A DNA stretch of 64,000 bases. Source: a virus. The position numbers and the translations under genes were made by a program. The stretch lies in the IMG/VR virus record IMGVR_UViG_3300031857_000005, positions 186,001 to 250,000 of that record. One strand, written 5' to 3'. Every line of letters begins with the position of its first letter. The stretch's first letter is position 1. The notes under the pieces are model-generated. The model worked only from the letters and a program-made list of their open reading frames with translations, was not told the DNA's origin and did no database searches. This document shows positions 49,573 through 57,589 of the stretch, piece after piece.

Positions 49573-50952
49573 ATGGCGACACACAAAAACTTTGATTATT
49601 TAGGTAACAATTTTCAGATTCAATTGCTGAATCAAATTATTTTAGACAAGGATTTTTCACACTCAATTATTGATGTGATTGAACCAAGTTATTTTGAAAA
49701 CAAGTATTTCAAAATCATCATTCAAATGGTGAAAGAGTATTATAAAAAATACAATCATACACCATCATTTGATACATTAGAACAAGTTACAAAATCAGAA
49801 CTACAACAAGAAATGGCATCTAAAGTTGTTTTGGATATGATTACCAAAATTAAGGATGCACCTATCGAGGGAGGGGATTTTGTACAAGAGAAGGCTCTTA
49901 AGTTTTGTAAACAACAAGAGGTAGTAAAAGTAATGAGTAAGGCTCAAAAAATCATTGACGGTGGTGAATTTGAAAACTATGACACCATTGAAGAAATGTT
50001 TAGAGGAGCGATTCAAGTAGGAGAGAAAGACACAAGTACTTCAAGTGTTTTTAGTAACTTGGATCAAGTCTTGGATGACGACTATAGACATCCAATCCCA
50101 ATGGGAATTCCTGGTATTGACAGACTGTTAAAAGGAGGTTTAGCAAAAGGCGAAATCGGTGTTGTTTTGGCACCAACTGGTGTTGGTAAATCAACCCTTT
50201 TAACTAAGATTGCGAACCATGCATTTAACATGGGAAACAGTGTACTTCAAATATTTTTTGAAGACAACCCAAAGATAATTCAAAGAAAACATTTTACTCT
50301 TTGGACTAAAATACATCCTGACGATTTGTCAGAAAAAAGAGATGAGGTAACATCTAGGGTTAGGGAAATTGAAGAGACTATGCCTAACAAACTAATTATG
50401 AAAAAATTGCCATCAGATACTGTGACGATGTTGCAAATTAAAAATCAAGTTAGGAAAATGATTGCTGATGGGACAAAAATTGATATGATTTTATTAGATT
50501 ATATTGATTGTGTTGTACCTGACAAAAATTTAGGTGATGAGTGGAAAAGTGAGGGTTCTGTAATGAGAGGTTTTGAGGCGATGTGTCACGAACTTAACAT
50601 TGTAGGATGGACTGCTACTCAAGGTAATAGAAATTCCATTTCTTCTGAAGTTGTAACAACTGATCAAATGGGTGGTTCTATTAAAAAGGCACAAGTAGGT
50701 CATGTTATTATTTCTGTGGCTAAGACATTACAACAAAAAGAAATGAAATTAGCAACAATCGCCATAACTAAATCAAGAATTGGTGATGACGGTATCGTAT
50801 TTGAAAACTGTAAATTTGATAACGGTATGTTAGAAATTGATACCGAAAGTTCAATGACTTTCTTAGGAGTTGAGGAACAAAAAGAAGAAAGACAGCGTCA
50901 GCGTGTTAAAGAGTTGATGGAGAAAAGAAAACAAAAAGAACAAAATAATTGA
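49573..50952 (+). CDS. Replicative DNA helicase (gp41/DnaB-like)
   Basis: A 459-residue helicase close to T4 gp41 in length (475). The N-terminal helical domain (NFQIQLLNQIILDKDFSHSI) is followed by a RecA-like motor. The Walker A is LAPTGVGKSTLLTKIA near residue 200, and a Walker B-like IDMILLDYIDCVVP lies near 310. TATQGNRNS and TKSRIGDDG complete the DnaB-family motifs. It unwinds DNA at the replication fork as a hexamer. A basic, Gln-rich C-terminal tail (EERQRQRVKELMEKRKQKEQ) may contact partners. It ends the core replication genes. Confidence 0.9.
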   Translation: MATHKNFDYLGNNFQIQLLNQIILDKDFSHSIIDVIEPSYFENKYFKIIIQMVKEYYKKYNHTPSFDTLEQVTKSELQQEMASKVVLDMITKIKDAPIEGGDFVQEKALKFCKQQEVVKVMSKAQKIIDGGEFENYDTIEEMFRGAIQVGEKDTSTSSVFSNLDQVLDDDYRHPIPMGIPGIDRLLKGGLAKGEIGVVLAPTGVGKSTLLTKIANHAFNMGNSVLQIFFEDNPKIIQRKHFTLWTKIHPDDLSEKRDEVTSRVREIEETMPNKLIMKKLPSDTVTMLQIKNQVRKMIADGTKIDMILLDYIDCVVPDKNLGDEWKSEGSVMRGFEAMCHELNIVGWTATQGNRNSISSEVVTTDQMGGSIKKAQVGHVIISVAKTLQQKEMKLATIAITKSRIGDDGIVFENCKFDNGMLEIDTESSMTFLGVEEQKEERQRQRVKELMEKRKQKEQNN

Positions 50953-50993
50953 AAATTTAAGTAAGTTAGTGATATTAAAAATATATTTACCTG

Positions 50994-51001
50994 TATTTAT
51001 A
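50994..51001 (+). promoter_or_regulatory. TATTTATA element before homing endonuclease
   Basis: An exact TATTTATA preceded by CTG, 11 bases before the ATG at 51013. Phage homing endonuclease genes often carry their own late promoters, which fits. Confidence 0.45.
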
Positions 51002-51012
51002 TTATAAAATCT

Positions 51013-51744
51013 ATGGATATGGAAAAAATATTTATATATGGGATATATAACCCTGATGAACCTGAAATAATAAGATATGTCGGTAAAACTAAAAAAAATG
51101 TTAATAAAAGATTAAAAGAACACATTTATTTAGGTGAAAAAAAAGTTAAAAGACCGTTATATTTGTGGATAAATAAATTATTGAAAAAGAATAAAAAACC
51201 TGAAATAATAATAATTGAGGAAACAAATAATAAAGAATGGGCCAATAAAGAGATTTTTTGGATAAAAAAATATAAAAAAACTAATAATTTATTAAATTTA
51301 ACCGATGGTGGGGAATCAAATCTTAATTACATACCTAATGAAGAGACAAGAAAAAAAATTTCATTAAATAATATTGGCAAACATAGTTATTGGAAAAATA
51401 AAAAATTAAGTAAAGAACATAAAGATAATATCGGCAAATCTTTAGTTGGGAAAAAAAGAAGTGATAAAACTAAAAAAAATATAAGTGAGTCGTTAAAAGG
51501 AAGAAAACTTTCTGAAGAACATAAATTAAAATTAAGCGTTTTAAGTCCTAATAAGGGTAAACCGGCTAAAAATATTAAATCGGTTAATAAAATATGTTTA
51601 GAAACTGGTAATATTATTGAAACATATATGTCTTTAGAAATAGCAGCAAAAGAAAATAATATAAAAAATAAAGGTAACATTGTTATGGTCTGCCAAGGTA
51701 AAAGAAATAAATGTGGTGGATTTTTATGGAAATATGTAAATTAA
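51013..51744 (+). CDS. GIY-YIG homing endonuclease (Seg-like)
   Basis: A 243-residue freestanding homing endonuclease. The GIY-YIG catalytic part is IYGIYNPDEPEIIRYVGKTK with a following Arg-x-x-x-His and a Glu-containing ETNNKEWANKEIFWIKKY. NUMOD-like DNA-binding repeats follow (NEETRKKISLNNIGKHS, SKEHKDNIGKSLVGKKRSDK, SEEHKLKLSVLSPNKGKP). The C-terminal IENR-type domain (SVNKICLETGNIIETYMSLE, AAKENNIKNKGNIVMVCQGK) matches NUMOD1/IENR1. It is much richer in Lys, Asn and A/T than neighbours, a sign of transfer. It separates helicase from nrdB, and likely cuts that junction in related phages. Confidence 0.87.
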   Translation: MDMEKIFIYGIYNPDEPEIIRYVGKTKKNVNKRLKEHIYLGEKKVKRPLYLWINKLLKKNKKPEIIIIEETNNKEWANKEIFWIKKYKKTNNLLNLTDGGESNLNYIPNEETRKKISLNNIGKHSYWKNKKLSKEHKDNIGKSLVGKKRSDKTKKNISESLKGRKLSEEHKLKLSVLSPNKGKPAKNIKSVNKICLETGNIIETYMSLEIAAKENNIKNKGNIVMVCQGKRNKCGGFLWKYVN

Positions 51745-51750
51745 AAAAAA

Positions 51751-52701
51751 ATGGAAGAGAAAATTTTAAAAACTAACCCCTCAAGATTTGTTATATTCCC
51801 TATTGAGCACAACGATATTTGGGAATATTACAAACAACATCAAGCGGCATTTTGGACTGCTGAAGAAGTTGATTTAACCAATGATATTCGTGATTGGGAA
51901 AAATTAACTGATAATGAAAAATATTTTGTTAAAAATGTATTATCATTCTTTGCAGCATCTGATGGTATTGTTAACGAAAACTTGGCGGAAAATTTCTACC
52001 GAGAAGTACAATATCCTGAAGCAAAATTCTTCTACGGATTCCAGTTGGCAATGGAAAATATTCACTCACTAATGTACTCATTGTTGATTGATACCTATAT
52101 CAGTAACGCTAAAGAAAAAGACGAATGTTTCAATGCAATTGACAGATTACCTGCAGTTCAGAAGAAAGCAAAATGGGCGTTGGATTGGATTGAAAATGCG
52201 TCATTCCAAGAACGATTGGTAGCATTCGCAGCGGTTGAAGGAATTTTCTTCTCAGGTTCATTCTGCTCAATCTTTTGGTTGAAATCAAGAGGTATCATGC
52301 AAGGATTATGTAATGCGAATTCATTAATCTTTAAAGATGAAAACTTACATTGTGATTTTGCAATTCACTTGTTGAATAACCATTGCGAAAACAAACCGTC
52401 TGAAAAACGAATTAAAGAGATTTTATTATCGGCACTTGAAATTGAAAAAGAATTCATCACAGAATCACTACCAGTATCACTTATCGGTATGAACTCTAAC
52501 TTGATGAAACAATACCTTGAGTTTGTTGTTGATGGATTATTGGTTAAGTTTGGATGTAAGAAACAATTTAATGTTGAACAACCATTCAAGTTTATGGAAC
52601 AAATTGCGGTTGAAACAAAAGGTAACTTCTTTGAATCAAGAACAATGGAATACCAAAAAGCAAAATTGAACGAAACAATTTCATTTACAGACGATTTCTA
52701 A
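51751..52701 (+). CDS. nrdB: Ribonucleotide reductase small (beta) subunit
   Basis: A 316-residue class I R2 protein. Di-iron and radical-site segments are present: [46 protein letters not shown] (His ligand and the Tyr region), [18 protein letters not shown] and [15 protein letters not shown]. It holds the di-iron/tyrosyl radical and passes it to NrdA, encoded 14 bases downstream. It supplies deoxynucleotides for phage replication. It starts 6 bases after the homing endonuclease stop. Confidence 0.94.
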   Translation: MEEKILKTNPSRFVIFPIEHNDIWEYYKQHQAAFWTAEEVDLTNDIRDWEKLTDNEKYFVKNVLSFFAASDGIVNENLAENFYREVQYPEAKFFYGFQLAMENIHSLMYSLLIDTYISNAKEKDECFNAIDRLPAVQKKAKWALDWIENASFQERLVAFAAVEGIFFSGSFCSIFWLKSRGIMQGLCNANSLIFKDENLHCDFAIHLLNNHCENKPSEKRIKEILLSALEIEKEFITESLPVSLIGMNSNLMKQYLEFVVDGLLVKFGCKKQFNVEQPFKFMEQIAVETKGNFFESRTMEYQKAKLNETISFTDDF

Positions 52702-52715
52702 AAAAATAAAAAATT

Positions 52716-55145
52716 ATGTCATTAAAAATTATTAAAAGAGGTGGGGATTCGGTTGCATTTAACCCACAAAAAATTTACAATCGTGTAAAACGAGCATCAA
52801 AAGGTTTGAATGTTAATTCGGACGAAATATTCATTAAGGTTATTACCTCGGTACCAACTGAAGGAGAAATAACAACAAAAGAATTAGATAAACTTGTATA
52901 TGAGATTGCTGCGGCTTATACTGGTAGTCACCACGACTATTCAAGGTTAGCATCTTCAGTTGCAATATCTTCATATCATAAAGAAACTAATGATAGTTTT
53001 TCACAAACTATGGAATTGTTGTATGATGATGGAGTGGTTAATGAAAAATTAATTAACACAATTAATGAATATGGTGCTGAGATTATTGATGCGGTAATCA
53101 ATCACGATAACGACTATAACTTTGATTATTTTGCTTGGAGATCATTACAAGAAATGTATTTGTTGAAACGACCAACAGGTAAGGTAATTGAACGACCACA
53201 ACATATGTATATGAGAGTTGCGTTGTGGGTAACCAATACAATGGAAGAGGCTTTTGATTATTATAAGTCGTTGTCTGAACAACGTATATCACCCGCAACA
53301 CCAATTATGATTAATTCAGGAACAAAAATTCCTCAATTGGCGTCTTGTGTGTTACATTACAACAACTCTGACTCAAGAATGGGATTGTTGGAAACATTGA
53401 ATGATATCTCAACTTATTCTGCGGATGCTGCGGGTATTGGATTGTGTATGTCAAATCAAAGAAGTAAAGAAAGTCGTATTAATAGTTCAGGTGGTTATGC
53501 TGGTGGTTTATTGAAATACCTTAAAATTGTTAACGAATCTTTACGATTCTTTAATCAACAAGGTAGAAGACCTGGGTCGGCAGCAATTTATTTAGAACCT
53601 TGGCATAAAGATATTATGGATCTTCTTGACATCAAAAAGAATACAGGTGCTGAAGAATTAAGAGCGAGAGATTTGTTTACCGCACTTTGGATTCCTGATA
53701 ACTTTATGAGAGCCGTTAAAAATAATGGTGATTGGTATTTGTTCTGTCCTAACGACATTAATAAATCTGGACTTAAACCATTACAAGAATGTTATGGTGA
53801 TGAATATGAAAGTGTTTATCGTGAAGCGGTGGCACTTGGTTTAGGTAAAAAAGTTAAAGCTCAAGATGTTTGGACTAAAATTATTGAATCACAAGTTGAG
53901 ACTGGTGTTCCTTATTTATGTTCTAAAGATAGTGCTAATAGAAAGACTAACCACCAAAATATCGGTGTGATTAAACAGTCAAACTTGTGTAATGAAATAT
54001 ACCAATATACTGACGAAGAGACTACTGCAATTTGTACATTGTCCTCAATGGTATTGAAGAACTTCATTCAAGGTAATAAGTTTGATTTCCAATTACTTTT
54101 TACTGAAGTTAGAAAAGTGGTTAGAGCGTTAAATAAAGTCGTTAACATTAATAGTTACTCAACAGACAAAGGGTTAAAAGGTGGGTTAGAACAACGAGCA
54201 ATTGCAATTGGAACTCAAGGATTGGCAGATGTATTTTATCTACTTGATTTAATATTCACCGAAGAAGAAGCAAGAATCTTAAATAAACAAATTTTTGAAA
54301 CCATTTATTACGGTGCTATCTATGAAAGTAATAAACTTTGTAAAAATGGGGAGTATCTACCATATAAATTCTTTGAAGGATCGCCAATGTCACAAGGTAT
54401 ATTCCAATTTGATATGTGGGGATTGAATGAAAGTGATTTATCAGGATACTGGGATTGGAACCAACTTAAAGAAGATGTAAAAGAATTTGGGGTATGTAAT
54501 TCATTATTCACGGCACAAATGCCTGTAGCATCTTCAGCGAAAATTACAGGTTCATTTGAAATGACAGAACCCGCACATTCAGCATTGTTTAACAGAAGAG
54601 TGGTAGGTGGTGAAATTATGATTGTGAATAAATACCTCATTAATGACTTTGAAAAAATGGGTATTTGGTCTGAGGATTTGAAGAATGAAATTATTATCAA
54701 TGAGGGATCGATTCAAAACATTAACTTTAACAATTATTTAGATACTGAAGATAAACACTACAATAAGAAAGTTAAACGAATTGAGCATTTGATTCCAAAG
54801 TATAAAACAATTTGGGAGATTTCACAAAGAGAATTGATTGATATGGCGGCAGACAGAGCACCATTTATTGATCAATCACAATCAATGAATATCTATATGG
54901 CGAACCCAACATTGTCAAAGATTACATCATCACATTTCCACTCGTGGGAAAAAGGTTTGAAAACTCTTTGTTATTATGTTAGAACCAAGGCAATTTCCAC
55001 AGGGGCAAAACACTTGGCGGTTGATATGTCAAAAGTAGAAAAACCAAAAGCAACACCATTTGTTCCCAAAGTGGACTATTCAAACATGAATCTACCACCA
55101 AAACCTGAAAATAGTGAATTTGATTGTTTTGGATGTTCATCCTAA
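52716..55145 (+). CDS. nrdA: Ribonucleotide reductase large (alpha) subunit
   Basis: An 809-residue class I R1 protein. An ATP-cone covers about residues 1-90 (IIKRGGDSVAFNPQKIYNRV). The catalytic parts are ASCVLHYNNSD with the first active-site Cys, NLCNEIYQYTDEETTAICTL with the thiyl-radical region, and MPVASSAKITGSFEMTEP-type loop. The tail ends FDCFGCSS, a CxxC pair that passes electrons from thioredoxin or glutaredoxin. The ATP-cone predicts allosteric control by ATP/dATP. It pairs with NrdB upstream and is followed by a strong terminator. Confidence 0.95.
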   Translation: MSLKIIKRGGDSVAFNPQKIYNRVKRASKGLNVNSDEIFIKVITSVPTEGEITTKELDKLVYEIAAAYTGSHHDYSRLASSVAISSYHKETNDSFSQTMELLYDDGVVNEKLINTINEYGAEIIDAVINHDNDYNFDYFAWRSLQEMYLLKRPTGKVIERPQHMYMRVALWVTNTMEEAFDYYKSLSEQRISPATPIMINSGTKIPQLASCVLHYNNSDSRMGLLETLNDISTYSADAAGIGLCMSNQRSKESRINSSGGYAGGLLKYLKIVNESLRFFNQQGRRPGSAAIYLEPWHKDIMDLLDIKKNTGAEELRARDLFTALWIPDNFMRAVKNNGDWYLFCPNDINKSGLKPLQECYGDEYESVYREAVALGLGKKVKAQDVWTKIIESQVETGVPYLCSKDSANRKTNHQNIGVIKQSNLCNEIYQYTDEETTAICTLSSMVLKNFIQGNKFDFQLLFTEVRKVVRALNKVVNINSYSTDKGLKGGLEQRAIAIGTQGLADVFYLLDLIFTEEEARILNKQIFETIYYGAIYESNKLCKNGEYLPYKFFEGSPMSQGIFQFDMWGLNESDLSGYWDWNQLKEDVKEFGVCNSLFTAQMPVASSAKITGSFEMTEPAHSALFNRRVVGGEIMIVNKYLINDFEKMGIWSEDLKNEIIINEGSIQNINFNNYLDTEDKHYNKKVKRIEHLIPKYKTIWEISQRELIDMAADRAPFIDQSQSMNIYMANPTLSKITSSHFHSWEKGLKTLCYYVRTKAISTGAKHLAVDMSKVEKPKATPFVPKVDYSNMNLPPKPENSEFDCFGCSS

Positions 55146-55150
55146 AATAT

Positions 55151-55177
55151 AATCCCGACTTATGTTGGGATTTTTTA
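55151..55177 (+). terminator. Intrinsic terminator after nrdA
   Basis: A 9-bp stem AATCCCGAC / GTTGGGATT (one G-T pair; 55151-55159 with 55164-55172), a TTAT loop and a T-run to 55176. It ends the replication/nucleotide block. An exact TATTTATA follows at 55176-55183. Confidence 0.85.
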
Positions 55178-55201
55178 TTTATATAAAACTTCCCAACATT
55201 A

Positions 55202-55209
55202 TATTTATT
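55202..55209 (+). promoter_or_regulatory. TATTTATT element before gp25-like gene
   Basis: TATTTATT ends 4 bases before the ATG at 55214. A second, exact TATTTATA lies at 55176-55183, 30 bases before the start, so either could serve the wedge operon. Confidence 0.4.
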
Positions 55210-55213
55210 AGAT

Positions 55214-55672
55214 ATGGCAAATGGAGTAACATATGGAATAAATTTCCCCTTTCAAAATTCGTATGTGGGAAAGTATTTAGATTGTTCTGATACAACAGAT
55301 GAAGAAGTGAGGAGTAATCTTATTCATTTACTTTTAACAAGAAAAGGTACTAGGTATTTTTTACCTGATTTTGGTACTAGACTATATGAATATATTTTTG
55401 AACCATTGGATGGACCTACATTTTCGGAAATAGAATCAGAGATTAGAGATTCGGTATCAACTTATATGCCAGGTTTAACTGTTACTAATGTTAAAATAAC
55501 AGATGCCTCAATGGAAGAAGAAAATAAAGGAACATACATAAATGGTGAGGATAAAAGAGAATATACTGTCTCAAATATATCACAATTAGAACACACGGCA
55601 AAAATTAGAATTGATTATAAAACGACTAATACCGCTTTTGAATCAAGTGATTTTGTTATTATTAATATTTAA
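55214..55672 (+). CDS. Baseplate wedge protein (gp25-like)
   Basis: A 152-residue protein of the gp25/lysozyme-like wedge family, slightly longer than T4 gp25 (132). Family features are DEEVRSNLIHLLLTRKGTRY, FLPDFGTRLYEYIFEPLD and EIESEIRDSVSTYMPGLTVT. The EPR-type core motif appears as the FEP stretch. It joins sheath to the wedge. It starts the second baseplate block and is 6 bases from the gp6-like gene. Confidence 0.9.
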   Translation: MANGVTYGINFPFQNSYVGKYLDCSDTTDEEVRSNLIHLLLTRKGTRYFLPDFGTRLYEYIFEPLDGPTFSEIESEIRDSVSTYMPGLTVTNVKITDASMEEENKGTYINGEDKREYTVSNISQLEHTAKIRIDYKTTNTAFESSDFVIINI

Positions 55673-55678
55673 TAGTAT

Positions 55679-57517
55679 ATGGCAAATAAAAAAATATCGT
55701 ACACAACGAGAGATTTTCAGGGGATAAGAACTGAGTTAATAAATTTTACAAGAACTTATTATCCTGATTTAGTTCAGAATTTTAATGATGCTGGAATATT
55801 TTCGGTAATGTTAGACTTAAATGCCGCAGTAACCGACAACCTACATTTTAATATTGATAGAAGTATCCAAGAAACCGTATTACAATACGCACAACAAAAA
55901 TCATCAATCTATAATATTGCAAGAACTTATGGTTTAAAAATACCTGGGTTGAGACCTTCAGTTGCATTGGTTGACTTCTCAATTACAGTTCCTGCGTTTG
56001 GGGATAGAGAAGATTTAAGATATTGTGGTATTTTGAGAAGAGGTTCACAAGTTAATGGTGCTGGACAACCTTTTGAAACTGTATATGATATTGATTTTGC
56101 ATCGGCAATTAATGCTGAAGGATCACCAAATAGATTAAAAATACCTAATTTTGATGGTAGTGGTAAATTAGTTAACTATACAATTGTAAAAAGAGAAGTG
56201 GTAGTTAATGGAGTAACAAAAGTATTTAGAAGAGTTGTAACTCCAAATGATGTTAAACCATTCTTTGAACTTTTCTTACCTGAAAAAAATGTATTGGGAA
56301 TCACAAGTGTATTATTAAAAGATGGTACACAATATTCTACGGTACCAAGTCCACAGGAGTTTTTAGGTTTAGAAAATAGATGGTATGAAGTACCTGCTTT
56401 AGTTGAGAATAGAGTGTTTATTGAAGACCCTACAAAGGTATCTGATCAACCAGGAGTTAAAGTCGGTAAATACATAACCACAGATAATAAATTAATTACT
56501 GAATATACACCTGAAGGGTTTATGAAATTAACTTTTGGTGGTGGTAATGTTTCTGCAGACGAACAATTAAGAGATTTTGCAAGAAATGGATATCAATTAG
56601 ATTTAAGTAAATATATTAATAATTTAGCTTTGGGTGCGGCTTTAAAATCTAACTCAACACTATTCATACAATATAGAGTCGGTGGTGGACAAGGAACGAA
56701 TTTAGGTGTTAATATTATAAATCAAATAGGTACCGTTTCATTTTATGTGAATGGACCGTCACAATCCGTAAATACTACTGTTATTAATTCATTATCATGT
56801 AATAATGTTACTGCGGCAATTGGAGGGGCAAATGCTCCATCAACAGAAGAAGTTAGACAATATGTGACATATAATTTTGCCGCACAAAATAGAGCGGTAA
56901 CTATAAATGATTATGAATCCATTTTAAGAAATATGCCGTCACAATTTGGGGCACCTGGTAAAGTTGCAATTACGGAAGAAAACAACAAAATTAAAATTAA
57001 AATGTTATCTTACGACGCTGAAGGTAAATTAACTGAAGTAATATCAAATACATTAAAAAATAATGTCGCCAATTACCTTTCTAATTATAGAATGATAAAT
57101 GACTATATCTCAATTGAAACTGCAAATGTTATTGACTTAAGTGTTAATGTTGATGTAGTATTAGATGCGAGTCAAAATCAAGGTGCGGTAGTTACTAAAA
57201 TAATTGATATTATATCAAACTATTTTAGTCCATTACAAAGACAGATGGGTGAGAATGTTTATGTATCCGAAATAAGACGATTAATTCAAAATGAAAATGG
57301 GGTTATTAGTATTTCCGATATAAGTTTTATTAATAATGTTGGAGGACAATATTCATCATCACAAACATCACAACCTTACTCTGATTCGGCAACTAAAGAG
57401 ATTGGATTAATTACTGACACTATATTTGCAGAACCAACTCAAATTTACCAAATTAGATATCCAAATAAAGATATTAATGTTAGAGTTCTTAATTTAAAAA
57501 CGGTGAATTTCTCTTGA
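55679..57517 (+). CDS. Baseplate wedge protein (gp6/baseplate J-like)
   Basis: A 612-residue protein close in size to T4 gp6 (660). Features are SYTTRDFQGIRTELINFTRT and FNDAGIFSVMLDLNAAVTDN at the start, a QKSSIYNIARTYGLKIPGLR stretch, and a core with STEEVRQYVTYNFAAQNRAV and the YESILRNMPSQFG motif. These are standard in gp6/BaseplateJ proteins. A C-terminal domain with VDVVLDASQNQGAVVTKIID follows. It forms the wedge dimers of the inner baseplate ring. The gene follows the gp25-like one, as in many contractile systems. Confidence 0.88.
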   Translation: MANKKISYTTRDFQGIRTELINFTRTYYPDLVQNFNDAGIFSVMLDLNAAVTDNLHFNIDRSIQETVLQYAQQKSSIYNIARTYGLKIPGLRPSVALVDFSITVPAFGDREDLRYCGILRRGSQVNGAGQPFETVYDIDFASAINAEGSPNRLKIPNFDGSGKLVNYTIVKREVVVNGVTKVFRRVVTPNDVKPFFELFLPEKNVLGITSVLLKDGTQYSTVPSPQEFLGLENRWYEVPALVENRVFIEDPTKVSDQPGVKVGKYITTDNKLITEYTPEGFMKLTFGGGNVSADEQLRDFARNGYQLDLSKYINNLALGAALKSNSTLFIQYRVGGGQGTNLGVNIINQIGTVSFYVNGPSQSVNTTVINSLSCNNVTAAIGGANAPSTEEVRQYVTYNFAAQNRAVTINDYESILRNMPSQFGAPGKVAITEENNKIKIKMLSYDAEGKLTEVISNTLKNNVANYLSNYRMINDYISIETANVIDLSVNVDVVLDASQNQGAVVTKIIDIISNYFSPLQRQMGENVYVSEIRRLIQNENGVISISDISFINNVGGQYSSSQTSQPYSDSATKEIGLITDTIFAEPTQIYQIRYPNKDINVRVLNLKTVNFS

Positions 57518-57567
57518 TGATTTATTTTTAGAATAAAAGAATTATTTTTTGAAAATAGGAAATAAAC

Positions 57568-57575
57568 TATTTATC
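57568..57575 (+). promoter_or_regulatory. TATTTATC late-promoter-like variant
   Basis: TATTTATC 14 bases before the ATG at 57590, in a 72-base A/T-rich intergenic gap that shows no terminator hairpin. Confidence 0.35.
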
Positions 57576-57589
57576 AAAAAAAGAATTTA

